A model generated the notes under the pieces. That model was not told the origin of the DNA, did no database searches, and saw nothing but the letters and a program-made list of their open reading frames with translations. 38,160 nt of DNA from NCBI GenBank assembly GCA_000226015.1, contig JH155917.1:251601-289760 (forward strand), written 5' to 3'. Origin of the DNA: Mnemiopsis leidyi (taxonomy: Eukaryota; Ctenophora; Tentaculata; Lobata; Bolinopsidae). A program made the position numbers and the translations under genes. How positions within the stretch are numbered: position 1 is the stretch's first letter; each line of letters starts with the position of its first letter. Shown here one piece after another: positions 1-11,605 of this stretch.

Positions 1-186
1 AAGCCTGAACAAAGTTTAGTTGTCATGGTCACCAAGACTACACCTCTACCCACCATTGTAACCAAGCCTGAACAAAGTTTAGTTGTCATAGTCACCAAGA
101 CTACACTCTACCCCACATTGTAACCAAGCCTGAACAAAGTTTAGTTGTCATAGTCACCAAGACTACACTCTATCCCTCATTGTAAT
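1..186. repeat. Minisatellite, about 61-63 bp unit, three copies
   Basis: Three near-identical head-to-tail copies beginning AAGCCTGAACAAAGTTTAG and ending in CATTGTAA(C/T)C. The array is cut by the left edge, so the copy number is a minimum. Copies differ by a few substitutions and a 1-2 base indel. No coding potential is visible. It lies 3' of the last ankyrin exon seen on the minus strand, so it may be intronic or downstream of that gene. Confidence 0.9.
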
Positions 187-607
187 CATGAGTCTGAGGA
201 CTGAGACTGAACCAAGCTTGCATTTTCAGAAAAAAGTTATAGCTCATTATTTTAATCACCTCTCATTTCTCAAATGGTAAATACTATATTAGAATAAGTC
301 TAAATATATTCTAAAAATTGTGAAAAAATGCTTATAATTCCATGTGTTGATTCTGAATTTCTGAGACATCACACAAAATAACAAGCAATTAGGGATCGAT
401 CCAGAAAATTTGTCCAAATTTGGCTATGGCCGACCTTGGAGGAGAATGTTGTACTCTTGTACAACATTCCATTAACCGTTCAGTTGACACTTTAAATTTA
501 ATCTAATATAACCAAGCCACCCAAGCTGCCTAGTAACACTTTTACTTTTAGTAAAACCTTTAAGACAAACTCGCTAAATGAGTAAATTCTAGCCAAAAGA
601 AAGTAAC

Positions 608-3600
608 CTCCAGAAGGTCGTGGTCTTCATTGTACACTTGATAGCAAAGGGTGGAAGCGATCGCTGTCTTTTGCAGAAACACCTGCCCTGTAAGTGCATA
701 ATTTACAAAACCACCCGCAACATGCTGTTTCACTAATATTATGGTGCAAATACAAGATTCGAGAGCCTGGGGGCTGAGACCTAGTGAGACAACTTAGCTA
801 GTAAGCTAGCCTTAAGTCAAACATTACATTTGATTTAACATTCGCCTCTATATAATAAAACATAGCATTTTGTATACGATCAAGAGTTAACTTAACAGTC
901 ATTACTATCTATAAAATTACACTGTACTTTAATTATCGTATTTGATTTATAATGATGCATTCCTACCTCCCTTTGAATGAATCTGTTTAGCAAGTTCAAT
1001 ATGGCCGGCTTTGAGAGCGTCAGAAAGGGGAGAGTTGTTGTAGTTATCCCTGGTGTTGACATCGGCGTTCCACCTTAGCAACAGCTGCACCACCTCCCGC
1101 CGATTTTCCGCTGCTGCAATGTGCAGGGGACATCGCCCGTCGTAGTCGCTGAAATTTATCCAAGTGGTTGATCTATCCAAATCTTATATGGCGTATTTTT
1201 AATGGCGGCATGGTCCAGCAAAAGGAAAACCTTTATCGTTGATCACCCTTTACTTTTAGAATTGTTCTTAATGAGCGATGATTTGTGCTGCAAGAGTGCT
1301 CGCTTTGCAAAAAATTCTTTATTAGTTGAGTGCTTTCGCTCCTGCACTTTTTGTAAAAAACTGGTAAGCTTGTCTGGCCCATCCCATGCTTAAAGCTGCA
1401 TTTGTAATAAGAACAAATTAAATATACGGTATTTCTTTGACAGAAATTCGACGAAACGGCGAGACGCTGACGTTATAGGATCAACAAATTCAAGGATCAT
1501 ACTCCTTGGACAGTAAGATTGACACTTCTTTGTCATTTTATTTCGAATGTAAAGTTTATTCAGGGAGGCTTGAAAGCTATATTGCATCTGATGATTATGG
1601 GCAAAGGTGATGGGTATTGCTTCTCAGGGATGATGATTAGGTCTCTAGCACAATTTGACATATCTTCAGCTCAACAAGAAATTGTGAGAATCTTCACTTT
1701 TCAAAGATTTCACGATGTATGATCACGTGACACGTCCATCTCCATTTAAAACATCTAGCACGTGCCCTATTCATGCACGATAGTTGCAAGGATATAACCT
1801 AGAAAGAATCGGAAGGCAGACGTGACCAGAATCCAATTTGTCCTAGACTGCTTTTATGCTTGGCAGGTGCCAAAAGCTTTATTGCACCCTCGGCGCTGGA
1901 TGACAATAACAAATTTGAAAGATCAGTCAAATAAAGGTTCACAATGTCATGATAAAAGCTCACGGCCATGAAATTTTGTATTTTTTGGACACCTTATATA
2001 AGGACCAATTTAGACGTATGTTTAATTACTGCGTTGAAGTTGCCTTCATGATATTTGTTACTTAAATCGGAGTTTTTTGTCAATATTTGAGTTTTTTGTT
2101 AACAACTTATAGAATTTAAGGCTGAATAACCACACAATAATTTTGCTTCACGATTTTGAGTATTTATCAACAACCACATGTCTGTCATTTACCATGAATT
2201 ACAGTCGCACCAACTTTCATTAATAATTCATATTAGTTTAGTCGATTGATGCATGGTTGAGGCTGGGCTTAACCAGTGCAATTGAATCAGGAATAAACCT
2301 AGGTATCGAGGTTAGTCGTCTGGGTGGTGTAGTGGTTTTATTTACGCCTCCCATGCGGCAGACCGGGGTTCAATCCCCGGCTGTGGCACAGTTTCGGCTG
2401 GAAATGTGGTACAGCTTCGGCTGGAAATGCAAACTCCCAGGCTCGTAAGATTAACCCCCTACAGCTAGTTTAGTGCTTTGGTACGGAGTGGCTCAGAGTT
2501 ACAGAAAAGGAGATGAAAACCTCAGACTATCCCGTCTATAAAGGGAGTGACCTAAATTTGCATTTTGCATTTGCATTGACAAGACTGAGAAAAGTTAGAA
2601 GAGCATGCTTATAGGACGATTATAGGGAATTATATTACACTAGTAGCACCAATAGCACTATCACTATACTTATAGTACTATAGAAACATTATAGTCGCAC
2701 AATAGTATGCTTTCATTGACAAAATTACTCAAACTTTTAACCGTATGATTTTATTTTTCGTGCAGCAGTTTTTGGGCGATTTAAGACTTTAGATAATAAA
2801 GTGTTTCAAGAAAGTTATTATATCCATTATTATTTTGACTCCAAGAAGACTGAGAAAACAAGCTCGTTGGGCCAGGAGTTGCGAGCGAGTTAGAGATCAG
2901 ATTTAAAAGATGTTAATCAAGCTTAGAGTTAGTGATCACAGATCAGCTATCGAAACGAAATATCATTCTGGATCGTGCAGGCGTAACTCCTGCTCGTATG
3001 AGTTTTAGCATTTTGTAGTCTCGTTGGTTGTGTTATGCACCTGCAGACCTGCAGTTGTTTATATAGCAGACTTGCAGACTTCCCGTTGTCAGAGTTATTG
3101 CAATTTGTAAATATTTCTCAGAGATTTCGCACAGTGAGGTGCCATTATATTATCCGATTGAAAAGTGGGAAAACAACTATAGATCAGTAGAGCTCAGTTC
3201 AGGAGCCCGAGCAAATGTGTTCAGTAACAGTGCTGTGTTTGAGTTCCACGATCCAAGTTTTGTAAATTACCTCTCGTTTCATTTAATTCCCTCGAAACAC
3301 TGGAAAAGTTCTACAGCTTTTTACTGTAATTTTTCCCGTTTTGTGTCATATTTGATCTTGCCGTTGTGTTATTATAGTTAATAAATTGTCATTAAATCAA
3401 CGGAAAAATTTAAGTTTAAAGCACGAGTCATGGAATGGGAAGCATTGAATTATATGTATAAACATAAAAGTGTTTTGATTCTATGATTTATGGGAAGATG
3501 GAAATCTGCAAATTTTCACGTTTCAATGTTTCATTTTAAATTGTGGCCATCTTTGAGTCATTTCAAAAGATATTAACGATATTATTGCGATTGCTTTTTA

Positions 3601-4348
3601 AGGTTATACAGTTGAAGCTCGTAGTTTGCCACGACGTTTAATTAAAATTCCAATTTTCAATAGCTTATGTGAAATGAAACAGATTAAGTCATTCAATCTT
3701 TTAAAAATTTCTTTAGCCGATGATTAATATGATTTTAAACGTGGCATTTGATTAAAGGGATTCGTGTCAAGAAGCTTCCACCACCGAAGAGATGCAAAAG
3801 GACCGCCTAGATTATGTTTGTGAGAATGTCAGCCTCGATAGATCTAGAGTGGTTTTATCGTTTTAATCTAAACACGTGAAATATAATAGTTGGCGCTATA
3901 CCACCACGTGTTTTACAGGTATAGAATTGAGAAATTGTTTGATATTGATATGCTATTTATTTGTTGACCATCTCAATTTAATTTAAAATTGAAATGGTCA
4001 GCAAAAATGATATCTCTGACGGTCACGTGCTGACGTCAAGAGAAGTCTCCTTGATTGCAAATCAATATCACACAACTTCTCAATTCTATACCTGTACGTG
4101 GATGTGATTATTGACGCTTTCTGGGAAACCTCCAGTTCTGACAAGGAAATTAACCTCATGAACCAAACTATTTAGTGCTACCTGGAATTGGGCGAAGCCC
4201 CATACTCCAGCAGCTGCTTCATGGACTTGGTGTTGCCGTTCTTAGCGTAGGCGCACATCAGCACTGGCAGCATGGACTTTTCTATACTTTGTAACTTTTG
4301 GGGGGACAAGTCTTTGTACTCCGCAAGGGTTGAAGTCATGTGGAATTG
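608..4348 (-). CDS. Ankyrin-repeat module, exons 10-12 of the urea transporter-ankyrin gene (or a separate ankyrin gene)
   Basis: Three minus-strand exons: 4348-4182, 1148-967 and 687-608, joined at matching phases (exon 10 ends AG|GTAGCA, exon 11 follows TTTCAG, exon 12 follows TTACAG). The translation contains LPVLMCAYAKNG.., then SDYDGRCPLHIAAAENRREV and NNSPLSDALKAGHIELAKQI, that is about three ankyrin repeats with the canonical PLHIAA helix start. Exon 12 reads LQKTAIASTLCYQVYNED and then ends at a GAG|GTTACT donor; read through, a stop follows after 16 more codons. The order and wording resemble the ankyrin tail of animal L-asparaginase/lysophospholipase (family knowledge), but no asparaginase exons are seen. 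Upstream lies transporter exon 9, which ends in the same phase as exon 10 begins. If separate, the Met four codons into exon 10 could be a start. The 3 kb intron between exons 10 and 11 holds a SINE and a foldback element. The gene probably continues past the left edge. Confidence 0.72.
2314..2578 (+). mobile_element. tRNA-derived SINE
   Basis: The head looks like a tRNA: an A-box-like TGGTGTAGTGG, a tRNA-Gly-like loop CCTCCCATG, and a perfect B box GGTTCAATCCC flanked by a paired T-arm (CCGGG..CCCGG). The acceptor and anticodon stems contain mismatches, so it is not a functional tRNA. It is followed by an unrelated body with two copies of TTCGGCTGGAAATG and ends in a short GCATTT-rich simple tail. 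Position is inside the large ankyrin-gene intron, in antisense orientation. The 5' and 3' limits are approximate. Confidence 0.7.
3915..4095. mobile_element. Foldback element (MITE-like) with long terminal inverted repeats
   Basis: The outer ends are inverted copies of each other over roughly 34 bp: the left end starts ACAGGTATAGAATTGAGAA and the right end finishes TTCTCAATTCTATACCTGT. An inner pair of inverted repeats around 3961-4004 (TTGTTGACCAT / ATGGTCAGCAA) makes a second hairpin. There is no open reading frame. No clean target-site duplication was recognised. It lies in the intron between exons 11 and 10 of the ankyrin module. Confidence 0.65.
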
Positions 4349-4492
4349 CTGAAGAGGTTTAACGTTATCACCAGATTATGTTGTCGTCATTATTCGATTA
4401 TTTTATTCGGTTCTGTCAAACTATGAACAAACAATTTCGTATCCCATACAGTTCTACAGAGCCTCCTTAACAATCTGCTATTATTTCCGTAC

Positions 4493-7400
4493 CTTGATAA
4501 CCAGTTTAGAGAGGTAATACCTCCGCAGATGGTCTTCAGGGACAGTAAGATCCACCAGGTTTACAGGTATAAGGCCGGGGAAGGAACCAGCACTCATGTA
4601 GCATATGATACAAACAATTGTAGCAGGGTAGGCAAACCAATTGAGTGCTGGGGGGTTGGTCATCTTCATACATCGAAATTTATTGTTTAAGATCTTTTTT
4701 CGTAAGATCGAAACTTCAATCGTTTACGTCCTTTCTCTTAATAGTTATTATAGTTATATTTGTATTCAGTTGATTTATTCGATATTCATTTCCTTTTCAA
4801 TCAATTATGATGATAAACATACCCATTTACATTCGAAAATCAACAATGCTCTATTGAATATTGCTTTGTAAGTATAAAATTAATCAACAATGCTCTATTG
4901 AATATTGCTTTGTAAGTATGAAATAAACTAAAATCTTACCGAAAGGTTGACAGAAGCTTTGAGCAGCCATGTTTAACATCATTGAAGTCATAACAGCCAT
5001 AATACCAAGCATAACTGAAACCATATTGTTGCAATAAAATAGAGACAATCTTGGAGAAATTCTTCAGTGCCACAATATTCACGAAAGTAGCACTTATATG
5101 AAATGATAAAGTTACGCATTAATAGCTTTATGAAAAATCAATAAGGGATTACGCGTAGGAGGTGCTAATTTCCAATTTCTAAAACATAAGTTTATGACGT
5201 GATTGTTTTCAAAAAACGTGTTAGAAGATCAAGTACCCAGGGTAAGAACTGTAGCTACCTGAAGGAAGGTTAAGCAGGAAGAAGTTCCCGACAAGGACAC
5301 TGCTGGTTATACTAGCGTTTATCCCATAAAGTCCAAGTCGGAGTGTGGCAAAGTCCCACTTGGGACGGAGAAAGGCGACAGTGCTGATACCTATAAAGGA
5401 ACCACTCCATGTTGTTATCAGCATGATCGGGGAGGCACTCGCTAGACCTGGAAAAGGGGGGGGGGGTGAAATGAGCTTAGATAGTTGTTGTTCTTGTTTT
5501 TGCAAGTAAGAACGTAAACTTTAGTACTTTAAGCCTTTCCGCTGTCTTAAAGCATTTTGTTGATGTCACAGGAAAATTTAAAGGTTTCGAGTAGCTGCTC
5601 ATGTTATCGTTGTTCATTTGCCAACTTCCGAAGAACAAACTGGCAAACCTATAGAAATAGGAATAGCACTCCAGATAGAAGTTGAGAACTGAAGCATCGC
5701 CACTCCGTACACAATTTCTATACCGTACTGGTATCTGCGGAGAAGAAATCTTAATTTGGTGACATTTTTTGTGCCGTTACCGTTGATGAATGATCAATAT
5801 TGTCACAAAATTTGAAAGTAAAATTGTGATTATTGAACAATGATATTGATTACTTTTGAAGCACTATAAAAGTTGAATCTGTTTAACCATGTCGGAAGGT
5901 TACTTAGTTCAACTCATTAAAAATAATCGGCCAATCGGGTCTACAAAAACACTCTGTCAGTATTCTTGTCATGTCCCAACTTACGGAGTAATATCAAACC
6001 AATCGCGTCCACTAAAAGTGATATTTGGAGTAGGATCGCTAGAAAGCGGCTCCGCTATGCTAGGTATGACAGCGTTAGTGTAGAAACTGTACGATTTCTG
6101 GATCGCTAGATGCCAGCACATGCCAAGTGTCAGTCCAGATATCATCATGGGTGTGACGTTTAGCCTGTCGATACGAATTATGAGAATAGTTGTTATCATG
6201 ATTAGGTATCTGCTTCTTACAATGGCTTAGTTTAAAAGGTCTTTAATTTTACAAATTTATAAACAATTTTAGTTTGAAAAAGGATTATAAAATTTCATAT
6301 ATTCGGTAACAATGGAGGACAGAACATCCTCCAGTATCTATTAGTATTAAAAAAACTACAACTAGTGCAACTTTATAGTCTCAATCTTCTATAACACGTG
6401 ACTTGCTTTTATGGTATGTGTTTTAAAACAGCGTGCTAGGAAGCCATTATCTGAGTTTTCGGTGAAACTTTCGTACGGTGTCATTGTTTGATAGACATTT
6501 TCGCATTAGCAACTTTAAGTCATAGATATTTTAAAGGATAATGTTCTTTTTCCATTTTGTTTTCAGATTTACGTCAAGAAACTTACTTTTTGACGAAAAC
6601 GCTGCAGAGAGCCTCAAAGAATATAATATTGAAGAATAGAATAGGAACCATGGCTATCAGCTGCATAAACATTTGCGGGCTTGGTGAGCCGCCGTACGTG
6701 ACATACATTGCGTAACCCACAACTATTCCTGGGGGGAAATTTTATATTTTATTTATTTATTTCTCTCTCTCTCTCTCTAAAAAAAGAGAGAGAGAGAAAT
6801 AAATATTTATTTATTTAAGAACGACTTTTAGTCGAATATGATCCCTCGGACACCTATTAGGAGAAACATATTTACAATTTATTTGAGAACGATTTTTCGT
6901 CGACTATATTTATTTCTAGAAGAATGATTACAATTAGATTTATGGTAAACGACGTTATCTACTTTTACAATTAGTGGATCACTATATGATTCTTGAGGAA
7001 ATTTTGTTTAGTTCACAGCGATGATTAGTATTATCGCTTTTGATCGAAACAATTTTATTCTTTTTGAGTTTTGCATGTTTTGATATGTGATGCCGATCGC
7101 CTATCAGAATTGTATAGAGAACGGTTTTGATTCGATATTGATCGGATTCATCAACGAAATGATCTGGATCATATACATCATTTTTTAAGTAACTGTGAAT
7201 CTAATTTACCGACGCGGACGACAGTTTTTTTTCGACAGGAAACAATCATTAACAATAAATGTAATTGCAAACAATCATCGTTAACTTGCCCTGCGATGGA
7301 TAGAGACCGTTTAGTATGAGTTCTTTAGGAACTCGAAGGTAAAAACACCAGATCATACTCCATATAACCGACCAGCAGAGGAAAATAAAGTTGTACCTGA

Positions 7401-8280
7401 AATTTGGTTTTTGATGTTATTTTTGTGATATTTTATTTTCTCTTCTTTACTTGAGGCAAGATTCAAGAAGAGAATTGTAAATATCACAGATGGCACAATC
7501 ATTCAATCAATTAAACTCAATAAATTTTGGGGATATTTTAACACTATAAGTATAATAGTATTTTAAATTTATGAGAAAGATCATGCAAACGTCAGAAACG
7601 AAAGATATTCCAGCAGACCAAAATTGTGGAGAAACAGAACTAAACTTTACCACGTGTCACAAAATTGTAGAGAAACAGAACTAGACTTTACCACGTGTCA
7701 CAAAGAGCTGCCGCTACGGCGCACAGTCCGACAAAGGGGTTACTGATACCATACCACATTCCACAGGATCTAAAGAACGCGAAAATCACTGAGAGAAGAT
7801 TAATTAGTGAATTCGTGATCCAAAAAACCAAAACAAGCCCAATACAAGTACAATTAACGTAGAAAGTTTCGCGTCACAGCACAATTGCACTAAGAGAAAC
7901 AACTTAACATATCTATAATAGGCAATAGCCTCGATTATGGTGCATTTCGGCCCTTTAATTGGGCCCATATTCACCCATATTGACGCAAATGAGCTCACAC
8001 TCACAAAAGTACTGTGATGGACTGAGCACACAGTACAAAATTTACACTCATACAACAAATTCCAGTTATCAAACAAATAACAATTTTGAAAATAAACCAC
8101 GGACCTAAAGCGAGAGGAAACTTTTGGAGGTAATGATGGAAGTCGGACATGGTACCCATGATGTACCGGTAGAAGGGCTTGTCGACAGCCTTGTATTCCT
8201 GGATGTACTTGGCATTCCATGGAGATATCTCCTGATAGTCCGAGTAAATGTTCGTTCTGTTCCCTTGCGTGTTTCCCGCC
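4493..8280 (-). CDS. Urea transporter (SLC14 family), nine exons, 5' end incomplete
   Basis: Minus-strand exons 8280-8122, 7769-7692, 7396-7290, 6728-6587, 6164-5985, 5734-5649, 5447-5259, 5014-4940 and 4647-4493 join without a phase break to about 390 residues, the usual length of the SLC14 core. Segments align in order with vertebrate UT-B from memory: FHHYLQKSCGMWYGISNP (N-terminal helix into the first NP), LILNGLYPSQGIVVGYAM, PTPNITFSG, then YQYGIEIVYGV, ASASPIMLITTWSGSFIGIS, LRLGLYGINASITSSVLVG and finally LTVPEDHLRRYYL near the C-terminus. The family forms trimeric passive urea channels built from two inverted five-helix repeats. The LPxxTxPF signatures are degenerate: LNVTPMM in the first half keeps Thr, LNWFAYPAT in the second does not, so substrate is uncertain. 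Exon 3 ends at a GC donor. The start codon lies in an unseen upstream exon, since a stop precedes exon 1 in frame. Exon 9 either splices to the ankyrin exons or reads to a stop at 4481-4483. Confidence 0.86.
4839..4925. repeat. Tandem duplication, about 47 bp, two copies
   Basis: CAACAATGCTCTATTGAATA and the following bases to TTTGTAAGTAT are repeated almost exactly once. It lies in the intron between transporter exons 9 and 8. No function is apparent. Confidence 0.85.
6750..6818. repeat. Simple-sequence hairpin: (TTTA)n(CT)n facing (AG)n(AAAT)n
   Basis: A CT run is followed by seven A and a matching AG run, with TTTA/AAAT repeats outside, giving a near-perfect inverted repeat. It sits in the intron between transporter exons 4 and 3. 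Just beyond it, AAGAACGACTTTTAGTCGA recurs in diverged form 60-70 bp downstream. Confidence 0.85.
7620..7701. repeat. Tandem 41-bp duplication across a splice donor of the urea transporter gene
   Basis: Two copies of a 41-bp unit. Each contains, on the minus strand, TGACACGTG|GTAAAG, which is the end and donor of transporter exon 2. The right copy (donor at 7691-7690) is the one continuous with coding sequence; the left copy is a duplicate inside the intron. Confidence 0.85.
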
Positions 8281-8520
8281 CTGTAAGTTCAGCTCATCAT
8301 CTGAGGTTTTCTTCGAGCCGATTAATAGTCGCCACATTTGTGTTAAAACGAGGAGTCTTACAAAAACTTCGAAAAGAAATTTAGAATTGTACTGTCTACA
8401 TCGATTTTTTACATTTCTGGTTTGCTGTCGTCAACACGCCATTTAGATAATCTTTGCTGCATTGTGTCCTGTGAACCTTAATATTTTAATTAAGATAAAA
8501 AAACTTCGTGGTTTGTGCAT

Positions 8521-8922
8521 AGGCTGGAGGTGATAGTAGATAGGTGAATAAGAGTAGGGTGAAAGTGATAGATAGATAGATGAATAAGAGTAGGCTGAAA
8601 GGGATAGATAGTAGATAGATGAATAAGAGTAGGCTGAAAGGGATAGATAGTAGATAGGTGAATATGAGTAGGGGTGAAAGGGATAGATAGTAGATAGGTG
8701 AATAAGAGTAGGCTGAAAGTGATAGAATATAGATAGATAGATGAATATGAGTAGGGGTGAAAGGGATAGATAGTAGATAGATGAATAAGAGTAGGCTGAA
8801 AGGGATAGATAGTAGATAGGTGAATAAGAGTAGGCTGGAGGTGAAAGATAGATAGATGAACTAGAGTAGGGGTAAAAGGGATAGATTGTAGATAGATGAA
8901 TTAGAGATAGGGGTGAAAGGGA
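8521..8922. repeat. Minisatellite rich in GATAGATAG, about ten diverged units
   Basis: Units of roughly 37-48 bp built from GATAGATAGTAGATAGATG, AATAAGAGTAGG and (G)GTGAAAGG are repeated head to tail with substitutions and small indels. It is non-coding and lies upstream of the transporter gene as oriented on the minus strand. Confidence 0.9.
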
Positions 8923-11457
8923 TTTCTCACATTATTGCATCTTCACAGTCTAAAACCAAGTTTCAATCACTCAGAATTACAAAAAACGATATGCGAGTAG
9001 ATAGATTATGGTTCGCATAATTAGCATTTTGCGATTTGCATGAAAGGTGAAGAAAAAGTCGAAAGATGCCAAATAATTCCAAAAGGAGCCAAGATCTTCA
9101 TACTCAATCTCAAAATTGCCAATTCCAAATCATCGATTTCTCTAAAAAACTGATATTATAGAATGTCAAGAGCACAGAAGCAGTTTAAATCGCAATCGAA
9201 CTTGCATCGTAGGTTAAACACTGTAACGATGGTGATTCCAGGAAGTTAGCGTTAGGGATTGGGAAAATCAAATCAAAAGCAACTATTAAGTATTCAAACT
9301 ACTGATCACGTCTGATCACTCACTCAAATTTCATCAAGCTCAGATTTACTATTTAGTTACTAAAAGTAGCGTTTGAGATGCTAAGGCAAAATGTGGGATT
9401 CAGGTCAATAGAAACAGTAGCACAATTTATAAACCAGCATAAACATAAATGATATTGCAGATAAACAACAACCAAATTTTCAATCCCGTGCAACAATTTA
9501 TGACCTGTATATTGGTAGAACAAAACAATATTTGACTTGTATTGGTAAAATATAAGCGGTTAACCAAGTTCAGCTAGACAAACTTGCAGTGGGTTATTGC
9601 TGTCATGACAAGCTAAACAATGGTAAATGTAAACATCGCACTTACGAGGAAATCACGGAGACTTACTGCAGTGCATTTATGCATTTATCGAGTCATTGGC
9701 TTGATTAAACTTACGTGGATATGCACTTTTTATTTCTTTGCCAATACATTTAATAGGAATAGTTAACATAGTTACCATAGATGTCTAAGTTATTCAAGTG
9801 TCATAGCAATTAGCTATCGCTGGTTGCAAAAATTACATAAAATAGCATTTTAAGACATACAAGACCACAGAAATCCACAGACTTCTCAATTTAAATACAT
9901 TTTGGTTCATATTCATCGTTTGAAGTCTCAGAAGTTAAGGTGGATTGAGAGACTCAGTTAAAGAGTTAGATAGTGAACCTGATCCCCAACCTGTGATAAG
10001 AGATTATTCGAGATTTTTCAGCACACAGTTACAAATAACTCTCCTGATCCGCCATAGATGACATGAATAAGAAAATGAGTCCAACAGCTCTCCAAGTCTA
10101 TCACACTTGATCACGTTCAAATATCTACATATACCCGATTTAAGAGAATTATGCCTCCTCTGCAGTTCTGCCACATCTGTACCGTTTGAATTTACCATGT
10201 CAACCCAGTGTTTATAGGTTTATTGAGATGTTGAAGTCAAGGTATGATCAAGCAAAAAGTTTTCATATTGAGAGTACAGTAAATATCTTTATAACAATGA
10301 GTCTTTCATTGATCAGGACAGAAACTCCTCCAAAACAATCATCAGCACTAACTTTGCTCGAACCTAAGCTGTATTCGATTTTTTTTTGTTGAATCAAATT
10401 TCTCGACTGCTCGACATATGATGTATTCAAATTGGGTTTTTTCTGGCTGATTGATTCAACTAACAGTTACAGCTGACATGCGCATATGACCCTATCATAT
10501 CCACATGTCCTTGATCATCAGTGTTAATTGGCGAAAAATTTTTTACCACTTATTTAGTCAATCAACAGCCTGTAACAGATTTTTGTTGGCAAGATCCTAT
10601 TTTTAAATAATAATTTAGTCACTTGCCTGCAAAGCAAGTTCAAGTGTAAGCCTAAGTGCATAAGCCTAAGAACGTTAAACAATTTAAAGGACTGCACTGC
10701 CTTCGACAGATGCTGAAGGCTGTATGAATGTCTCAGCTTATGTAATTTGCCAGGAAGATGTGGCCCAAAACAATATAGCAAACTTGAAAGAAAGCACGCA
10801 GGTGTTTTTTTGATTAACGAGAATCAAAGAAGTTGGTACTACATTAACGTCTCACAGACGCAAAAAGTTATGTAAGGATCCAGGACAATTAATTGCCTTT
10901 TTATCACCTTTAAGCGACCTTCGCCGACTTCAAAGACGCCTAGGAGAGGAACTCTCCTTTTTTAGGAACTTTTAGAACTAGAAATCTAGAATTATTCTAG
11001 AATTGGTAGCCGCATTCGGCAGATGTTGACTTTCAGGACAGCCATGTGTTTTACAATTACAGTACGTTTGTTTACCGCTGACTGCAGCGTCTTTAAATAC
11101 CGCATAATCAACGATTTTGTCTCTAAATCTAATTAATCTTAGTGGAGCGTTTATCATGATTATCTGACTAAAGTTAAAGCTTTTCAATTGCAACGAGTTG
11201 CGTAGGCCGTTGCACATACGCATTTGACTTTTCTTATTCTAGCTCTCTATAACCATGAGACAAGCATGAATTACTAAAATATATTGCAGTGTTCTCTTTT
11301 GTATTTTTGCCAGATCTTATAAGTACTATTGACTTAAAATAATATTCGTTCATAAAACAATAATAATAGTCTTAATCTGAATTCAAAATATCGGTAAATT
11401 GACCGGAACTGTAATAAAAAACTTAGGTAGTTTTACTACTTAGGTAGTGCTTATTTT
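8923..11457. other. Gene-poor stretch
   Basis: No exon with both convincing splice sites and a recognisable protein was found on either strand. Short open frames here (for example 10004-10198 and 10978-11223, minus) show no family similarity that I recognise. Missing first exons of the urea transporter gene could lie here, but none could be identified. Confidence 0.5.
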
Positions 11458-11524
11458 GTCGCGGTGATACCCGACTCGCGCAGCTAAGACTTCGTTAGAA
11501 CGGTAGACGGATATAATCTCGTCA
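11458..11524 (+). repeat. Dispersed repeat, copy A
   Basis: Starts GTCGCGGTGATACCCGACTC and contains CGTTAGAACGGTAGACGGAT followed by ATAATCTCGTCAA. Related copies occur inverted at 12983-13030 and 19479-19559, sharing the GTCGCGGT start and the GTTAGA..AGACGGAT core. Copy A lies directly upstream of a TATA box. Confidence 0.7.
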
Positions 11525-11554
11525 ATGTTGATTGATTGTTCATGTTAGTAAGGG

Positions 11555-11562
11555 TATAAATA
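11555..11562 (+). promoter_or_regulatory. TATA box upstream of a candidate secreted-protein gene
   Basis: A perfect TATAAATA lies 44 bp before an ATG that opens a signal-peptide-like exon. This leaves room for a start site about 30 bp downstream and a short leader. Support is positional only. Confidence 0.5.
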
Positions 11563-11605
11563 CTTAACATGTGATTTATTACCGGTATATTATAAGTCTT
11601 ATACC

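Noticed and set aside
2317-2390. Functional tRNA-Gly (CCC) gene
   Set aside because: The A and B boxes are good, but the acceptor and anticodon stems have several mismatches and the sequence continues into a SINE body.
7770-7788. Upstream acceptor CTCTCAG for transporter exon 2 (adding IFAFFR)
   Set aside because: It does not match the phase of the preceding exon; the acceptor TTCTTTAG at 7771-7770 does, and gives a gap-free family alignment.
7804-8337. Long minus-strand open frame of 177 codons
   Set aside because: It is a shadow: the transporter-family protein (PWNAKYIQEYK..FHHYLQK) lies in another frame of the same strand, within the exon at 8122-8280.
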